Shown here piece after piece: positions 7,663 through 16,310 of a DNA stretch of 64,000 bases (its first letter is position 1; the number at the start of each line of letters is the position of its first letter). The notes under the pieces were generated by a model. That model made no database searches. It worked only from the letters and a program-made list of their open reading frames with translations, and had not been told where the DNA came from. Source of the DNA: an uncultured Prevotellaceae bacterium (GTDB lineage Bacteria; Bacteroidota; Bacteroidia; Bacteroidales; Bacteroidaceae); assembly GCA_902775475.1 (NCBI GenBank), contig CACYME010000011.1, positions 1 to 64,000 on the forward strand. The letters are read 5' to 3'. Both the position numbers and the translations under genes were made by a program.

Positions 7663-8638
7663 ATGAAAAAGAATCTTTTTACCCTCGCAGTGCTGTTCAT
7701 GATGCTGGCAGCACCGATGGTGGCCCAGCCGCAGGCATGGCAGGCCCCGAAGTCATTAACAATGAGAAAGGCGGCAGCGGCATCGAGTGAGGCTCCGTAC
7801 CGCCTCGACAGCGTGTGCACGGTGCAGCCCGACGGCTCGCCCGTGAAGAAGCAGGTGGTAGAGTACGGTGCCAATGGGCGTGCTGCCCTGCTCTATGAGC
7901 TGGGCTACAGCTGGCCCGCCGACAGTGCCGCCCCGGTGACCGTGCCGACAGGCAAGCACGAGTACAGCTACACCGACGGCGGCGTGATGCAGAAGGAGGA
8001 GGTCTACCAGTATGTGGGGGGGCGAATACCGCCTGTCGGAGCGCACGGAGGTGGTGGAGTTCTACAAGGGCACCGACCTCCCCGGCGTGACCATCGACAG
8101 CCGCCCCTCTGACGGTGTGCTGCAGCCCTTCCTGAAGCAGGTGACCACGGCGGTGAAGCGCGACCGCATAGACAGCTACGAAGCCTACCTCTGGCAGGGC
8201 GGCGAGTGGGTGCTTTACGCCGACGGGCACATGGACTACAACGGCGACGGCACCACGCGGCAGGAGACGATAAACATGCTGATGGACGGCTTCACGATGA
8301 CGGAGGCGATAGCCTACGAGTACGACAGCCACCAGACGGTGCAGCAGGTGACCATCACGGTATCGGTGCTGGGTCAGGTGCTGCAGCAGGGTGGCATCGC
8401 CTACGAGAACCGCTACGACGAGCGCGACCTGCTGGTGGAGCAGAAGATCATCCCCGACGGCGAGGCCCCGACCATAGACTACTACTATTGGCAGGGCGGC
8501 ACCACCACGCTGGTCACTGCGCTGCCCCGTGCCTTTGCCTCCGGCGGTGGCTTCGTCGACCTGAATGGCCGTCGGCACAGCGCAGCCCCCAGCCGACGTG
8601 GCCTCTACATCGTAGGCGGCAGGAAGGTAGCTTACTGA
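7663..8638 (+). pseudogene. Secreted protein with C-terminal sorting-like tail, split by a frameshift at a G7 tract
   Basis: Two overlapping reading frames form one gene. The first (from 7663) has a signal peptide MKKNLFTLAVLFMMLAAPMVAQ and reads ...EVYQYVGG before running into a nonsense extension ending at 8112. The second continues EYRLSERTEVVEFYKG to the natural end at 8638. The frames meet at seven Gs (8016-8022). Removing one G gives ...QYVGGEYRLSER without a break, for a protein of about 324 aa. The end, FVDLNGRRHSAAPSRRGLYIVGGRKVAY, matches the GRR...KGIYIxxGRK tail type seen on other secreted proteins here (compare 20446-23427). The middle repeats YDS/WQGGEWVLYADG-like beta-strand segments. 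No known domain is recognised. Possible explanations are phase variation, a true pseudogene or a sequencing error. Confidence 0.75.
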
Positions 8639-8656
8639 TGTTCTCTGCGCGAAAAC

Positions 8657-8770
8657 GGCCCCCTCCAACCTCCCCCAACTGGGGGGAGGCTTTAGAAGTT
8701 ACTTCTGCCGCGGAATCCGGCGCAGCCACTTCCCCCCAGTTGGGGGGATTGAAGGGGGCCGGAGGGGGCC
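8657..8770. repeat. 114-bp palindromic element, intergenic copy
   Basis: GGCCCCCTCC at 8657-8666 and GGAGGGGGCC at 8761-8770 bound the element. Inside are CCCCCAACTGGGGGG and CCCCCCAGTTGGGGGG blocks around a core reading GCGCAGCCACTT. Its reverse complement closely matches 32494-32596, which lies inside a gene. Confidence 0.85.
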
Positions 8771-8791
8771 AACAGTTATTATCTTATAAGC

Positions 8792-8995
8792 GTGATGAAA
8801 AAACTGATTCGTTCATTGATAGCCCTGCCGATGGTGTCGCTGCTGGCCACGGGGCTGGTGGTGCTGCTGGCGAGGTGGCAGCTGGGCAGCTGGGCGGCCT
8901 TGCCTACGGCGCTGTGGTGCCTGGCCTTCTTCTTCGTGGTGGGCCTGGTGGGCTGTCTCGCCCTCTACTGGTGGGAGTGGCGCTGGACGTCGTAG
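8792..8995 (+). CDS. Small two-helix membrane protein
   Basis: The 67-residue product (or 66 from the second ATG at 8795) starts MMKKLIRSLIALP and is almost entirely hydrophobic. Two predicted membrane helices span about residues 8-27 and 36-60, ending in YWWEWRWTS. Third-position GC is high, as in neighbouring genes. No family is recognised. It follows the palindromic element and converges on tamL with a gap of only 3 bp. No promoter was identified. It may be a real small membrane protein or the end of a decayed gene. Confidence 0.5.
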   Translation: MMKKLIRSLIALPMVSLLATGLVVLLARWQLGSWAALPTALWCLAFFFVVGLVGCLALYWWEWRWTS

Positions 8996-8998
8996 TGC

Positions 8999-11572
8999 TT
9001 AGAAGGGATAGCCGATGGCGAAGTGGATGGTGCTCATGTCGCGGAAGCGCCGGATGTTGAAGTAGCCGCCGTGGTCCGTTTCGTAGGGCAGGTGGAGGCC
9101 GAGGCCCCAGTCTACGCGCAGCACGAGGAAGTCGAGGTCGTAGCGCAGTCCTATGCCCGTTCCCACGGCCACCTGCTTGAGGAAGTTGCGCAGGCGGAAG
9201 CGGTTGTTGGCGAAGATGCTGTTCCAGGCGTTGACGAAGTCGAGCAAGAACTCGTCTTCGTCTTCCTCCAGGTCGTCGGTTGGCAGCATCCAGTCCTCCG
9301 AGCTCCATACGTTGCCCGCGTCGAGGAAGACGGCTCCGTAGAGGCTGCCGAAGAGGCGGTGGCGCAGCTCGAGGTTGGCCACGAGCTTCGAGTCGCCGTT
9401 CTGCAGCACGTAGGAGAACTGGTTGCTGCCGCCGAGGCCGGGGAAGGCTCCGGGGCCTATACTTCGCACGGGGAAGGCGCGGATGCTGTTGGCACCTCCG
9501 GCGTAGAACATCTCGCTGAAGGGCCCGCTCAGGCTGTTGCCGTAGCTCCACATCACGCCGGCGTTCAGGTGGCCCACGAGCTTCGTCTGCAGGCCCAGCG
9601 TCCAGGTCTTCGTCAGGTCGGTCTCAATCTTGATGAACTGCGAGTAGGGGTTCTTGAAGAGCGTCTTGTCGCGCTGGTGCCATCCGTTGCCCTGGATGAC
9701 GACATCGTAGAGGGCCGTCAGGTTGCCGCTCTCCTCGACGGTGGTCTCCCATCGCAGGGGGTTGCGCAGGGTCTTCGGCGAGGCGTAGGTGTAGGTGTAG
9801 CGCATCTTGGGGATGAAGTAGTTGCGCATGGTGGTCTCTAAGTAGGGGTTCTCGCCGAGCAGGCTGTCGAAGAGCTCGGTGTGGCTGTTCATGAACTGAT
9901 ACTTCACGGTGAGCGGCGACAGCTCGTGGCGGCTCTGTGGCGAGGACTGCCAGCGGTAGGTCCACTCGCCGCTGACGATATGCATCTTGTAGTAGTTGGG
10001 GCGGCGCACCACGTCGCTCGACACCTTGGCAATGGTGGTGGGGTTGCCGTAGAAGCGGCGTCGACGGGGACGGGGGGCAGCAGCGGCGGTGCTCCCTGCT
10101 TCGCCGGGAGCGGTGCCTGGCCTTGCTGAGGCCTGTCGGCTACTGGACCTGAAGCGGGGGAAGACCGTGCGGGGGAACTCTATCGACACGTCGGCACCAT
10201 ACTGGTAGCTGTTCATGCGGCTGTCGCGGCCGCTGGTCTCCCATTCGTAGGCACCGTGGAGGTTCAGGTCGAGCTTCTCGCCGCCGCGGAAGGCGTTGCG
10301 GCGCGTCAGACCCACTTTCAGCTCGGGGCCCAGTCGGCCGATGGTGCGGTTCACGAAGTTGGTCTCCACGTAGAAGTCGTAGGGCTTGTCGAAGATGCAG
10401 TCGAGCAGCAGGTTGAGGGAGTCGGTGGGGGCCGTGGGCGTGAACTGGAAGTCTACGGTGCTGAAGACGCCGGTGGCGTTGACCTTCTGCATCGACTCCT
10501 GGTAGTCGGCATAGCTGAACAGCTGGCGGGGCCGCAGCTTCATGTTGCGGAGCACCACGCGGGGTCGGATGGGGGCATGCTTGCCGTGGAAGGAGATGTC
10601 GAGATAGCGGCGCACGGTGGTGGTGTCAACCTGCTCCATGCGCGAGCGGCGCAGTCGGACGCTGGTCTTGCCGATGTGCCAGGGGCGCAGGGTCTCGGGC
10701 GGCAGCGAGTCGGCCATCTGCAGGCGCAGCGCCACGCGGTTGGCCACGGCGAAGGTGTCGGCGAGATAGGAGGCGTAGGCGGGCTGGTAGTAGTAGAAGC
10801 CGTTGTTGCGGAAGAGCTGGCTCAGGCGTGTGCGCTCGGCGTCGAGGTTGCCCACGCTGAAGGGCACGGAGGGCTGCAGGAGCGACTCCTCGCGGGTGGA
10901 GTCGATGAGGTGCTGCATGGCGGGCGTGAAGCCCACGTAGGCCATGCTGTCGATGCGGAAGAGGGAGTCCATGCGCACGGTGTAGGCAATCTTCGCCTTC
11001 TTCGGGTTCTTCTGCGGCACCTCGGCGAAGCTGACGTCGCCGTGCATGTAGCCGTTGGCACGCAGCACCTGGCGCGCCACCTGGGCACGCAGGGCGGGGT
11101 TCACCTGGCTCATCAGCACGGGGGCCTTGCCGAAGGTGCGGTTGAGCCATTTCTTCAGCACGCCGCTTGAGCCGGTGGTGGCATTCCATATCCACAGCCG
11201 GTAGGGGAACGGCGTGCGGTAGTAGCTTGAGCCGAAGAGGGCACCGTTGGGGGCGGTGGCGAGGGCGCCTTCCAGCTCCTCCTTCACCTTCTCGGCGTGG
11301 TCGCCCGGCTCGTAGTCGGTGTAGGCAATCTTCTCCAGTCCGATGAACAGCTGGTCGTCGTCAGGAATCTGGCTGGTGGTGGAGCAGGAGGAGATGGCGC
11401 TCAGTCCTCCCAGGAGGGCTAAGCTAAATGATAAATGATAAATGATAAATGAGCCCACCCCCAGCCCCATTCCCGAGCTGAGCTCGCCTACCCGTAGCCT
11501 TTTCCCAAGGGAAGGGAATATATAGACTATACGAGCGATGAACCTACGTATGTATTTACTTATTATTATCAT
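8999..11572 (-). CDS. tamL: TamL: lipidated TamA/BamA-like Omp85 outer-membrane protein
   Basis: The 857-aa product is an Omp85-family protein with POTRA-like repeats (about 80-430) and a C-terminal beta-barrel. The barrel ends ...RFRDMSTIHFAIGYPF, with the terminal aromatic residue typical of outer-membrane proteins. A lipobox-like ISSC places the lipidated Cys at residue 63, after an unusually long leader. A lipidated TamA partner of TamB is known from Bacteroidetes, which fits the gene directly upstream. The start overlaps the tamB stop as TAATG, so translation is probably coupled. Residues about 41-50 (SFIIYHLSFS) are encoded by a 7-bp repeat array. DNA for residues about 20-35 carries part of a palindromic element, so the signal peptide seems to have been lengthened by repeats. 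An alternative Met closer to the Cys (Met35) cannot be excluded as start. Confidence 0.85.
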   Translation of the reverse strand: MIIISKYIRRFIARIVYIFPSLGKRLRVGELSSGMGLGVGSFIIYHLSFSLALLGGLSAISSCSTTSQIPDDDQLFIGLEKIAYTDYEPGDHAEKVKEELEGALATAPNGALFGSSYYRTPFPYRLWIWNATTGSSGVLKKWLNRTFGKAPVLMSQVNPALRAQVARQVLRANGYMHGDVSFAEVPQKNPKKAKIAYTVRMDSLFRIDSMAYVGFTPAMQHLIDSTREESLLQPSVPFSVGNLDAERTRLSQLFRNNGFYYYQPAYASYLADTFAVANRVALRLQMADSLPPETLRPWHIGKTSVRLRRSRMEQVDTTTVRRYLDISFHGKHAPIRPRVVLRNMKLRPRQLFSYADYQESMQKVNATGVFSTVDFQFTPTAPTDSLNLLLDCIFDKPYDFYVETNFVNRTIGRLGPELKVGLTRRNAFRGGEKLDLNLHGAYEWETSGRDSRMNSYQYGADVSIEFPRTVFPRFRSSSRQASARPGTAPGEAGSTAAAAPRPRRRRFYGNPTTIAKVSSDVVRRPNYYKMHIVSGEWTYRWQSSPQSRHELSPLTVKYQFMNSHTELFDSLLGENPYLETTMRNYFIPKMRYTYTYASPKTLRNPLRWETTVEESGNLTALYDVVIQGNGWHQRDKTLFKNPYSQFIKIETDLTKTWTLGLQTKLVGHLNAGVMWSYGNSLSGPFSEMFYAGGANSIRAFPVRSIGPGAFPGLGGSNQFSYVLQNGDSKLVANLELRHRLFGSLYGAVFLDAGNVWSSEDWMLPTDDLEEDEDEFLLDFVNAWNSIFANNRFRLRNFLKQVAVGTGIGLRYDLDFLVLRVDWGLGLHLPYETDHGGYFNIRRFRDMSTIHFAIGYPF
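11425..11475. repeat. 7-bp repeat array and palindrome arm in the tamL signal region
   Basis: AAATGAT units are repeated at 11425-11452. They are followed by ACCCCCAGCCCCATTCC (11458-11474), the exact reverse complement of GGAATGGGGCTGGGGGT at 11651-11667 in the 3' end of tamB. The inverted pair therefore straddles the tamB-tamL junction. Confidence 0.65.
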
Positions 11573-14500
11573 TATTGTATAGTGTCTTGGGGCGTTTGAG
11601 TCGTCTGGGGCGTTACGGTCATGGCAGGTCTATCCATGCTCCTCTCCCTTGGAATGGGGCTGGGGGTAGTTTGTTGGGGCTTTATGATTTCTATCAGCCT
11701 ATCCAGCTTTCGCTTCCAGACGAAGCCGCCGCCATATTCGCCGGTGTAGCCGTCGAGCCAGTCGTAGACGTTCTGGTTGTAGAACAGTTTTACGTATTTG
11801 TTGCTGGTGGGCGAGAGGCGGTACTCCATGGTGACGTTGTCGAAGAACGACTGCTGCTGGCCCTGCACCTCGGCGCCGGTGGAGACCTTTCCGCCAATCT
11901 GCACGCTGAGGCGGTTGTTCCAGAAGCGCTTGGCGAAGCTGAAGGAATAGTCGGTGCGCGTCTGTCCGGTGGCATCGGTGGCGTTGTCCAGCCCCACCTG
12001 CAGGTCCACGGTCTTTAGGGCGCCGGCGGTGATGTTGTTGATTTCGCTCTGCAGGAACGAGTTCAGTGCCGAGTTCATGGTGAAGCCTGCGGTGTTGCCG
12101 TCGGCCAGGTACATGCCCGTGGTGAGCATCGTCACGGCCAGCTTGCCGCGCTCCTCGAGGCTCATCGACGCCAGCTCGCTGTGCACCTGCATGTCCTCGG
12201 GTGCGTCGATGGTGAACTGCAGGCCCATGTTCTCCAGCGTCTGCGTGATGACCACGCCGCAGTCGAAGCTCACGGTGCGGTTCTGCCCGTCGGCGCTGGC
12301 CACGGCAGAGCGTGTGCGCTCGGTGGCGGTGAGGTTCAGGGTGGGGTTGGCGGGGTCGCCGGTGAACTCCACGTAGCTGCCCTCCTTGATGTTGAACGTC
12401 TTCAGCGGGATGACGGGCAGCGAATACTTCATCGTGCCGCTCTGCACGGTGTAGCGCCCGTTGAGGCTGAGGCCGTCGCTCAGCATGCGCATGCGCAGGT
12501 CGCCGCCGCCCAGCAGGTCCACGTAGTTCGTCTGCTCGGCGTTCAGCGCACAGCGCACGTGGGCACCCTGGTCGATGCTGAGCTGCATGTCGAGACTGAG
12601 GGCGTCGCTCTCAGGGCGCTGCACCACGACGAGGGTGGTGTCGCTGAAGTCGGTGAAGCGCACCAGCTCGTCCATCTGGTTGTCGGTGGAGAGCGGCGAG
12701 TCGAGCAGGATGTAGTTCAGGTCGGTGGTGCCCAGCACGTCGAGACGTCCGCGCATGTTCAGCTGGTCGAGGTTGCCGGTGAGGCGTGCGAAGAAGTTGA
12801 CGAACATCTTGCCGTAGGCCACCGACTCCTTCTTCTGCTTGGCGTTGATGAGCTGGAAGTTCTGCGAGCGCAGCCGCAGGTTCACGGCGTCGGTGCCGCT
12901 GCTGTTCAGGTCGACGCTGCCGCTGATGTTGAGCGGGTTGTTGTTGTAGGCATAGAGGGCGAAGTCGGTGAAGAGCAGCTTCGAGTCCTTCACCTCCAGG
13001 GGCTTGTCGCCGAAGCGCATGCGCATGCCGTAGGGGTTGCTGACGAGGTAGCCGCCGTCGAAGCTCACCTTTCCGTTGCTCTGCAGGTTCGACAGCTCGC
13101 CCTTGACGCTCAGCTCGCCGTTGGCGGTGCCCTCGAAGCCCAGCAGCTGGTCGGGTATGAAGCCGTTGACGATGGCGAGCGGCATGCCTGTGAGGTGCAG
13201 CGTAGCGTCGAGGCGCTTGTCGCTGAGGTAGGAGCCTTGCAGGGTGCCCACGGCCTCGTCGTCGAGCAGCAGCGAGGCATCGACCACGTGGGTGCCGTCT
13301 TCGCGCAGCAGGTAGACGAACTCCGAGCCGAGGTTGCCGATGTGGCTGCCCTCGTAGGCCATCTGCGCCACCTGTATGTCGCTGGCCACGGAGATGTTGC
13401 GGCCGGCGTCCATCATCAGGTGGAAGTCGCCTTCGAGCTTGCCGCTGATGTTGGGCAGCAGCGCAATGTTGCCCGTCAGCTCGCCCAGGTCGAGCTGGTG
13501 GACGCTGATGGTGAGGTCTTGCAGCAGGGTGGAGTCCTGGTTTTCAGAGTAGACGAGGATGTGAGTGCCGTCGTCGGCCAGCAGGTCGACGTTGGCCTCG
13601 AGGCGCAGGTCGTCGTGGAGGAGCAGGAAGTTGTCGGCGTTGAGCGTGAACTCCTTGTAGCCCAGCGTGGGCCGTGTGGGAATGAGCTTGAAGTGCAGGC
13701 CGTCGGCCACCATCTCGGCCTGAGCGCCGATGCGGATGTTGCGGCGTCCCTGGTCGTCGAAGTAGCGCACGCCGAAGCTGGCGCCGTGCTCCTGCAGCCT
13801 ACCGTCGAAGAGCACGTTGAAGGCCCCCATCTTGTTCTTCTTGCCGTTGGTGACCTGTCCGTTGAAGGTCAGGCCCTGCGTCTTCTCCACGAGCGAGATG
13901 CGCATGGTGTCAATTTGCATGTCGCCGGTGCTCAGCTGGAGCAGCCGTGCCGTGCCGTTGACGCCCGTCAGCGGCGAGAGCGTGAGGTCGGTCTGCATGT
14001 CGAGGAAGTCGATGCCCGTGGCGGCGCGGAGGATGTCGGCCACGGGGTTGTTGCGCTGGCTGGTGATGTAGAGCTTGCCCTCGGGCAGCAGCCGCTTCAG
14101 CTGCGGCTGGTCGATGGTCCGCTCGCGCAGCTGCATGCCGATGGTGTCGGCCAGGGCACCCAGCTTGGCGAAGAGGTGCTCGTAGTCCTCCTGTGCGTCG
14201 AGCTTTACGATGAGGTCGCCGCTCTGCACGCGCACCTTCGTGGTGTCGGCGCTGGTCTTCACCAGCAGTCCGAAGTTCTCGGGGTGATGGGTCTTCACGG
14301 TGTCGCGCAGCGAGATATTGCTGACAAGGGCCGACAGCTGATGCCGCCGTTGCAGGTCGCTGTTCAGCTCGAAGCTGCCGCTCATGGCCACCACCGTGGG
14401 TGCGTCGGTGATGCCCAGCGCGTGCAGGTCGACGTGCTGCAGGTCGGCCTCCACGGTGGCCTTCACGTCGGTATTCCTGTGGCTCAGGGTGGCCAGGTCG

Positions 14501-16122
14501 GCATCGATGTCGAGCGTGCCCCTCAGCAGGCGGTTGCTGACGTCGGCGGCAATGACCGCCCGGCCGTCCGTCAGGCTTGCCGTGACCTGGATGCTGTCGA
14601 GCAGCCATTGGTCGTACTGCAGGCTGTGCAGCTGCAGGTCGGCGGTCCCCTCCAACCTCCCCCAGGGGGAGGCTTTCCCTGTGGCGGCTCCCAGCTGGGT
14701 GAGGTTGGAGGGGGCCGACCCTTTCAGCGTCAGCTCGGCGGTGAGCAGTCCGAGCGAGTCGCGCGGCATGAAGTGGCGCAGGTTCAGGCGGCTGGCCTTC
14801 AGCGTGGCGTCGTATTTCAGGGTTGATAGTCCGTCGTTGTCGAGCAGGGCCGAGAGCGGTGCCAGCAGCTTCCCCTTGAGCGAGGCCGAGCCGCTGCCGT
14901 CGCGCATCGTTACGTCGGCCGTCACCTGCTTCGTGTCGGCCTCGATGTCGCCCTGCACGGTGAGACCACGCGGAATCCTCAGCGACGGCCCCAGCGGGAG
15001 GAAGCCGAGGTCGTAGGCGTCGGCCTTCACGGAGAGCTTCGCCTGCATGCGCTCCAGGTTGAGCACGTCGGCCAGCTGGCCGCTCGCCTCAAAGTGGAGG
15101 GCCGTAGGCATGGTGACGCTCAGCTGCTCCACGTCTAAGTGGTCGGTGTCGCCATCCACCTGGGCATGGAGCACCACGGGACGCCCCTCCCACTCGGCGC
15201 TGGCCACGGCCTTCAGCTGCTGCAGGCGCAGCTGGTCACCGCTCATGCTGATGGCGCCGTGCAGCTCGCCCACGTCGATGCCCGTGGAGTCCTCGCGGAG
15301 CGTGGCCTCGCGGATGCCCACGCGCAGGTCGGGTCCGAAGGAATAGAGCGAGTCGAGGCCCAGCCTGACGTTGCTCAGGGCGAAGAGGTCGTTGTAGCTC
15401 AGCGCACCGTCGGTCCAGTCGATGCGTCCGAAGGCGAAGCGCGCCAGCCCCAGGTCGAGGTCGGCCTGGTCGATGCGTCCTTCGCCCATATAGGCGTTGA
15501 TGCGGGTGGTGGAGTCGGCAAAGAGGGCGGCGGAGTCCATGAGCACGGCAATGCGCGTGCGCTCCAGGTCGAAGCGGTCGAAGCGGATGCGCCAGCCGAC
15601 GGTGGAGGTGTCCACGGCGGCCGTGTCGCTCATGTAGACAGTCAGGTCGGTGTCGCTCAGGCGCGGTCCGCGCAGCTCCACCTCCATCTGGTTGATGTCG
15701 ATGCCGGGGGAGGTGAACGTCAGGCAGCCGATGGTGCCCTGCAGGCGCAGGTCGCCGATGAAGTCGAGGGTGTTCACCCTGGCCTGGCGCAGCTGTAGCG
15801 CATCGAGCACCACACGCCCCTGGCGCAGCAGCGGCCACAGCTTCACGTCGGCCACGGCGCGCTGGATGTCGGCGATGGTGTCGCGGCGCCCCGAGGCGTC
15901 GGGCTTGACGATGCGCAGGCCGTCGAGGCCCAGGTCGAGCGGGAAGTCGAGGTCAACGTGCTCAACGCTGATTTCCATGCCTGTCTGCTCCGAGACATAG
16001 CTCACCACGCGCTGTGCCACCCAGTTCTGGATGGCCGGTACGTAGAGCAACGCTGCCAGCAAGAGGAACAGCAGGACAGGACTGAGCAGCACCACGCCCG
16101 CCCACTTGAGTCGTTTCTTCAT
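11572..16122 (-). CDS. tamB: TamB-like translocation and assembly module protein
   Basis: The 1516-aa product has an N-terminal membrane anchor (about residues 8-28, GVVLLSPVLLFLLLAALLYV). An AsmA/TamB-like beta-helical body follows, rich in repeated LxGxxxL and 'LNLRG' strands, with a DUF490-type C-terminal part (about 1150-1470). That part contains RTRSAVASADGQNRTVSFDCGV and YSFSFAKRFWNNRLSVQIGGKV. TamB bridges the inner membrane to an Omp85 partner in the outer membrane, and the downstream tamL supplies that partner. Residues about 469-492 (PSNLTQLGAATGKASPWGRLEG) are encoded by a palindrome inserted in frame. The last 30 residues are Pro/Thr/Gln-rich and derive partly from another palindrome arm. 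A -7 box lies 13 bp upstream. The family assignment is firm; the lipid-transport versus protein-assembly role is unsettled in the field. Confidence 0.88.
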   Translation of the reverse strand: MKKRLKWAGVVLLSPVLLFLLLAALLYVPAIQNWVAQRVVSYVSEQTGMEISVEHVDLDFPLDLGLDGLRIVKPDASGRRDTIADIQRAVADVKLWPLLRQGRVVLDALQLRQARVNTLDFIGDLRLQGTIGCLTFTSPGIDINQMEVELRGPRLSDTDLTVYMSDTAAVDTSTVGWRIRFDRFDLERTRIAVLMDSAALFADSTTRINAYMGEGRIDQADLDLGLARFAFGRIDWTDGALSYNDLFALSNVRLGLDSLYSFGPDLRVGIREATLREDSTGIDVGELHGAISMSGDQLRLQQLKAVASAEWEGRPVVLHAQVDGDTDHLDVEQLSVTMPTALHFEASGQLADVLNLERMQAKLSVKADAYDLGFLPLGPSLRIPRGLTVQGDIEADTKQVTADVTMRDGSGSASLKGKLLAPLSALLDNDGLSTLKYDATLKASRLNLRHFMPRDSLGLLTAELTLKGSAPSNLTQLGAATGKASPWGRLEGTADLQLHSLQYDQWLLDSIQVTASLTDGRAVIAADVSNRLLRGTLDIDADLATLSHRNTDVKATVEADLQHVDLHALGITDAPTVVAMSGSFELNSDLQRRHQLSALVSNISLRDTVKTHHPENFGLLVKTSADTTKVRVQSGDLIVKLDAQEDYEHLFAKLGALADTIGMQLRERTIDQPQLKRLLPEGKLYITSQRNNPVADILRAATGIDFLDMQTDLTLSPLTGVNGTARLLQLSTGDMQIDTMRISLVEKTQGLTFNGQVTNGKKNKMGAFNVLFDGRLQEHGASFGVRYFDDQGRRNIRIGAQAEMVADGLHFKLIPTRPTLGYKEFTLNADNFLLLHDDLRLEANVDLLADDGTHILVYSENQDSTLLQDLTISVHQLDLGELTGNIALLPNISGKLEGDFHLMMDAGRNISVASDIQVAQMAYEGSHIGNLGSEFVYLLREDGTHVVDASLLLDDEAVGTLQGSYLSDKRLDATLHLTGMPLAIVNGFIPDQLLGFEGTANGELSVKGELSNLQSNGKVSFDGGYLVSNPYGMRMRFGDKPLEVKDSKLLFTDFALYAYNNNPLNISGSVDLNSSGTDAVNLRLRSQNFQLINAKQKKESVAYGKMFVNFFARLTGNLDQLNMRGRLDVLGTTDLNYILLDSPLSTDNQMDELVRFTDFSDTTLVVVQRPESDALSLDMQLSIDQGAHVRCALNAEQTNYVDLLGGGDLRMRMLSDGLSLNGRYTVQSGTMKYSLPVIPLKTFNIKEGSYVEFTGDPANPTLNLTATERTRSAVASADGQNRTVSFDCGVVITQTLENMGLQFTIDAPEDMQVHSELASMSLEERGKLAVTMLTTGMYLADGNTAGFTMNSALNSFLQSEINNITAGALKTVDLQVGLDNATDATGQTRTDYSFSFAKRFWNNRLSVQIGGKVSTGAEVQGQQQSFFDNVTMEYRLSPTSNKYVKLFYNQNVYDWLDGYTGEYGGGFVWKRKLDRLIEIIKPQQTTPSPIPRERSMDRPAMTVTPQTTQTPQDTIQ
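14647..14713. repeat. Palindrome inserted in frame in tamB
   Basis: CCCCTCCAACCTC at 14647-14659 and its exact complement GAGGTTGGAGGGG at 14701-14713 form a 13-bp stem around about 41 bp. It shares its outer arm with the elements at 8657 and 32084. It keeps the tamB frame open. Confidence 0.8.
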
Positions 16123-16134
16123 CTTTTACGACTG

Positions 16135-16142
16135 CAAATTTA
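16135..16142 (-). promoter_or_regulatory. -7 box TAAATTTG of tamB-tamL
   Basis: TAAATTTGCAG on the minus strand lies 12 bp before the ATG, with a TTG about 18 bp upstream. The short leader suggests a short 5' UTR. Confidence 0.55.
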
Positions 16143-16310
16143 CATAAAAATCCTTATTTACAAGCGTTTCGGGGAAAGATTTTTGTTTTCTTTATCCTAA
16201 TTCGCCCAGAGGGCTGGTGGCAACGGCGGCAATGGGCAGAAAAACAGGCCATAGCAGCTCACCTGTCAGTGTGTAGAACTGTTCCTTTCTTTGGAGGGAA
16301 AATGCTTTCA

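Noticed and set aside
8012-8638. Separate 208-aa gene starting MWGGEYRL
   Set aside because: It has no signal peptide or promoter, and continues exactly the upstream frame after a one-base correction at the G tract.
12181-14826. Long plus-strand frame opposite tamB, and many similar antisense frames opposite other GC-rich genes
   Set aside because: These are shadows of the high third-position GC of the real genes. Their translations are Val/Ala/His/Gln-rich with no domains or signals.
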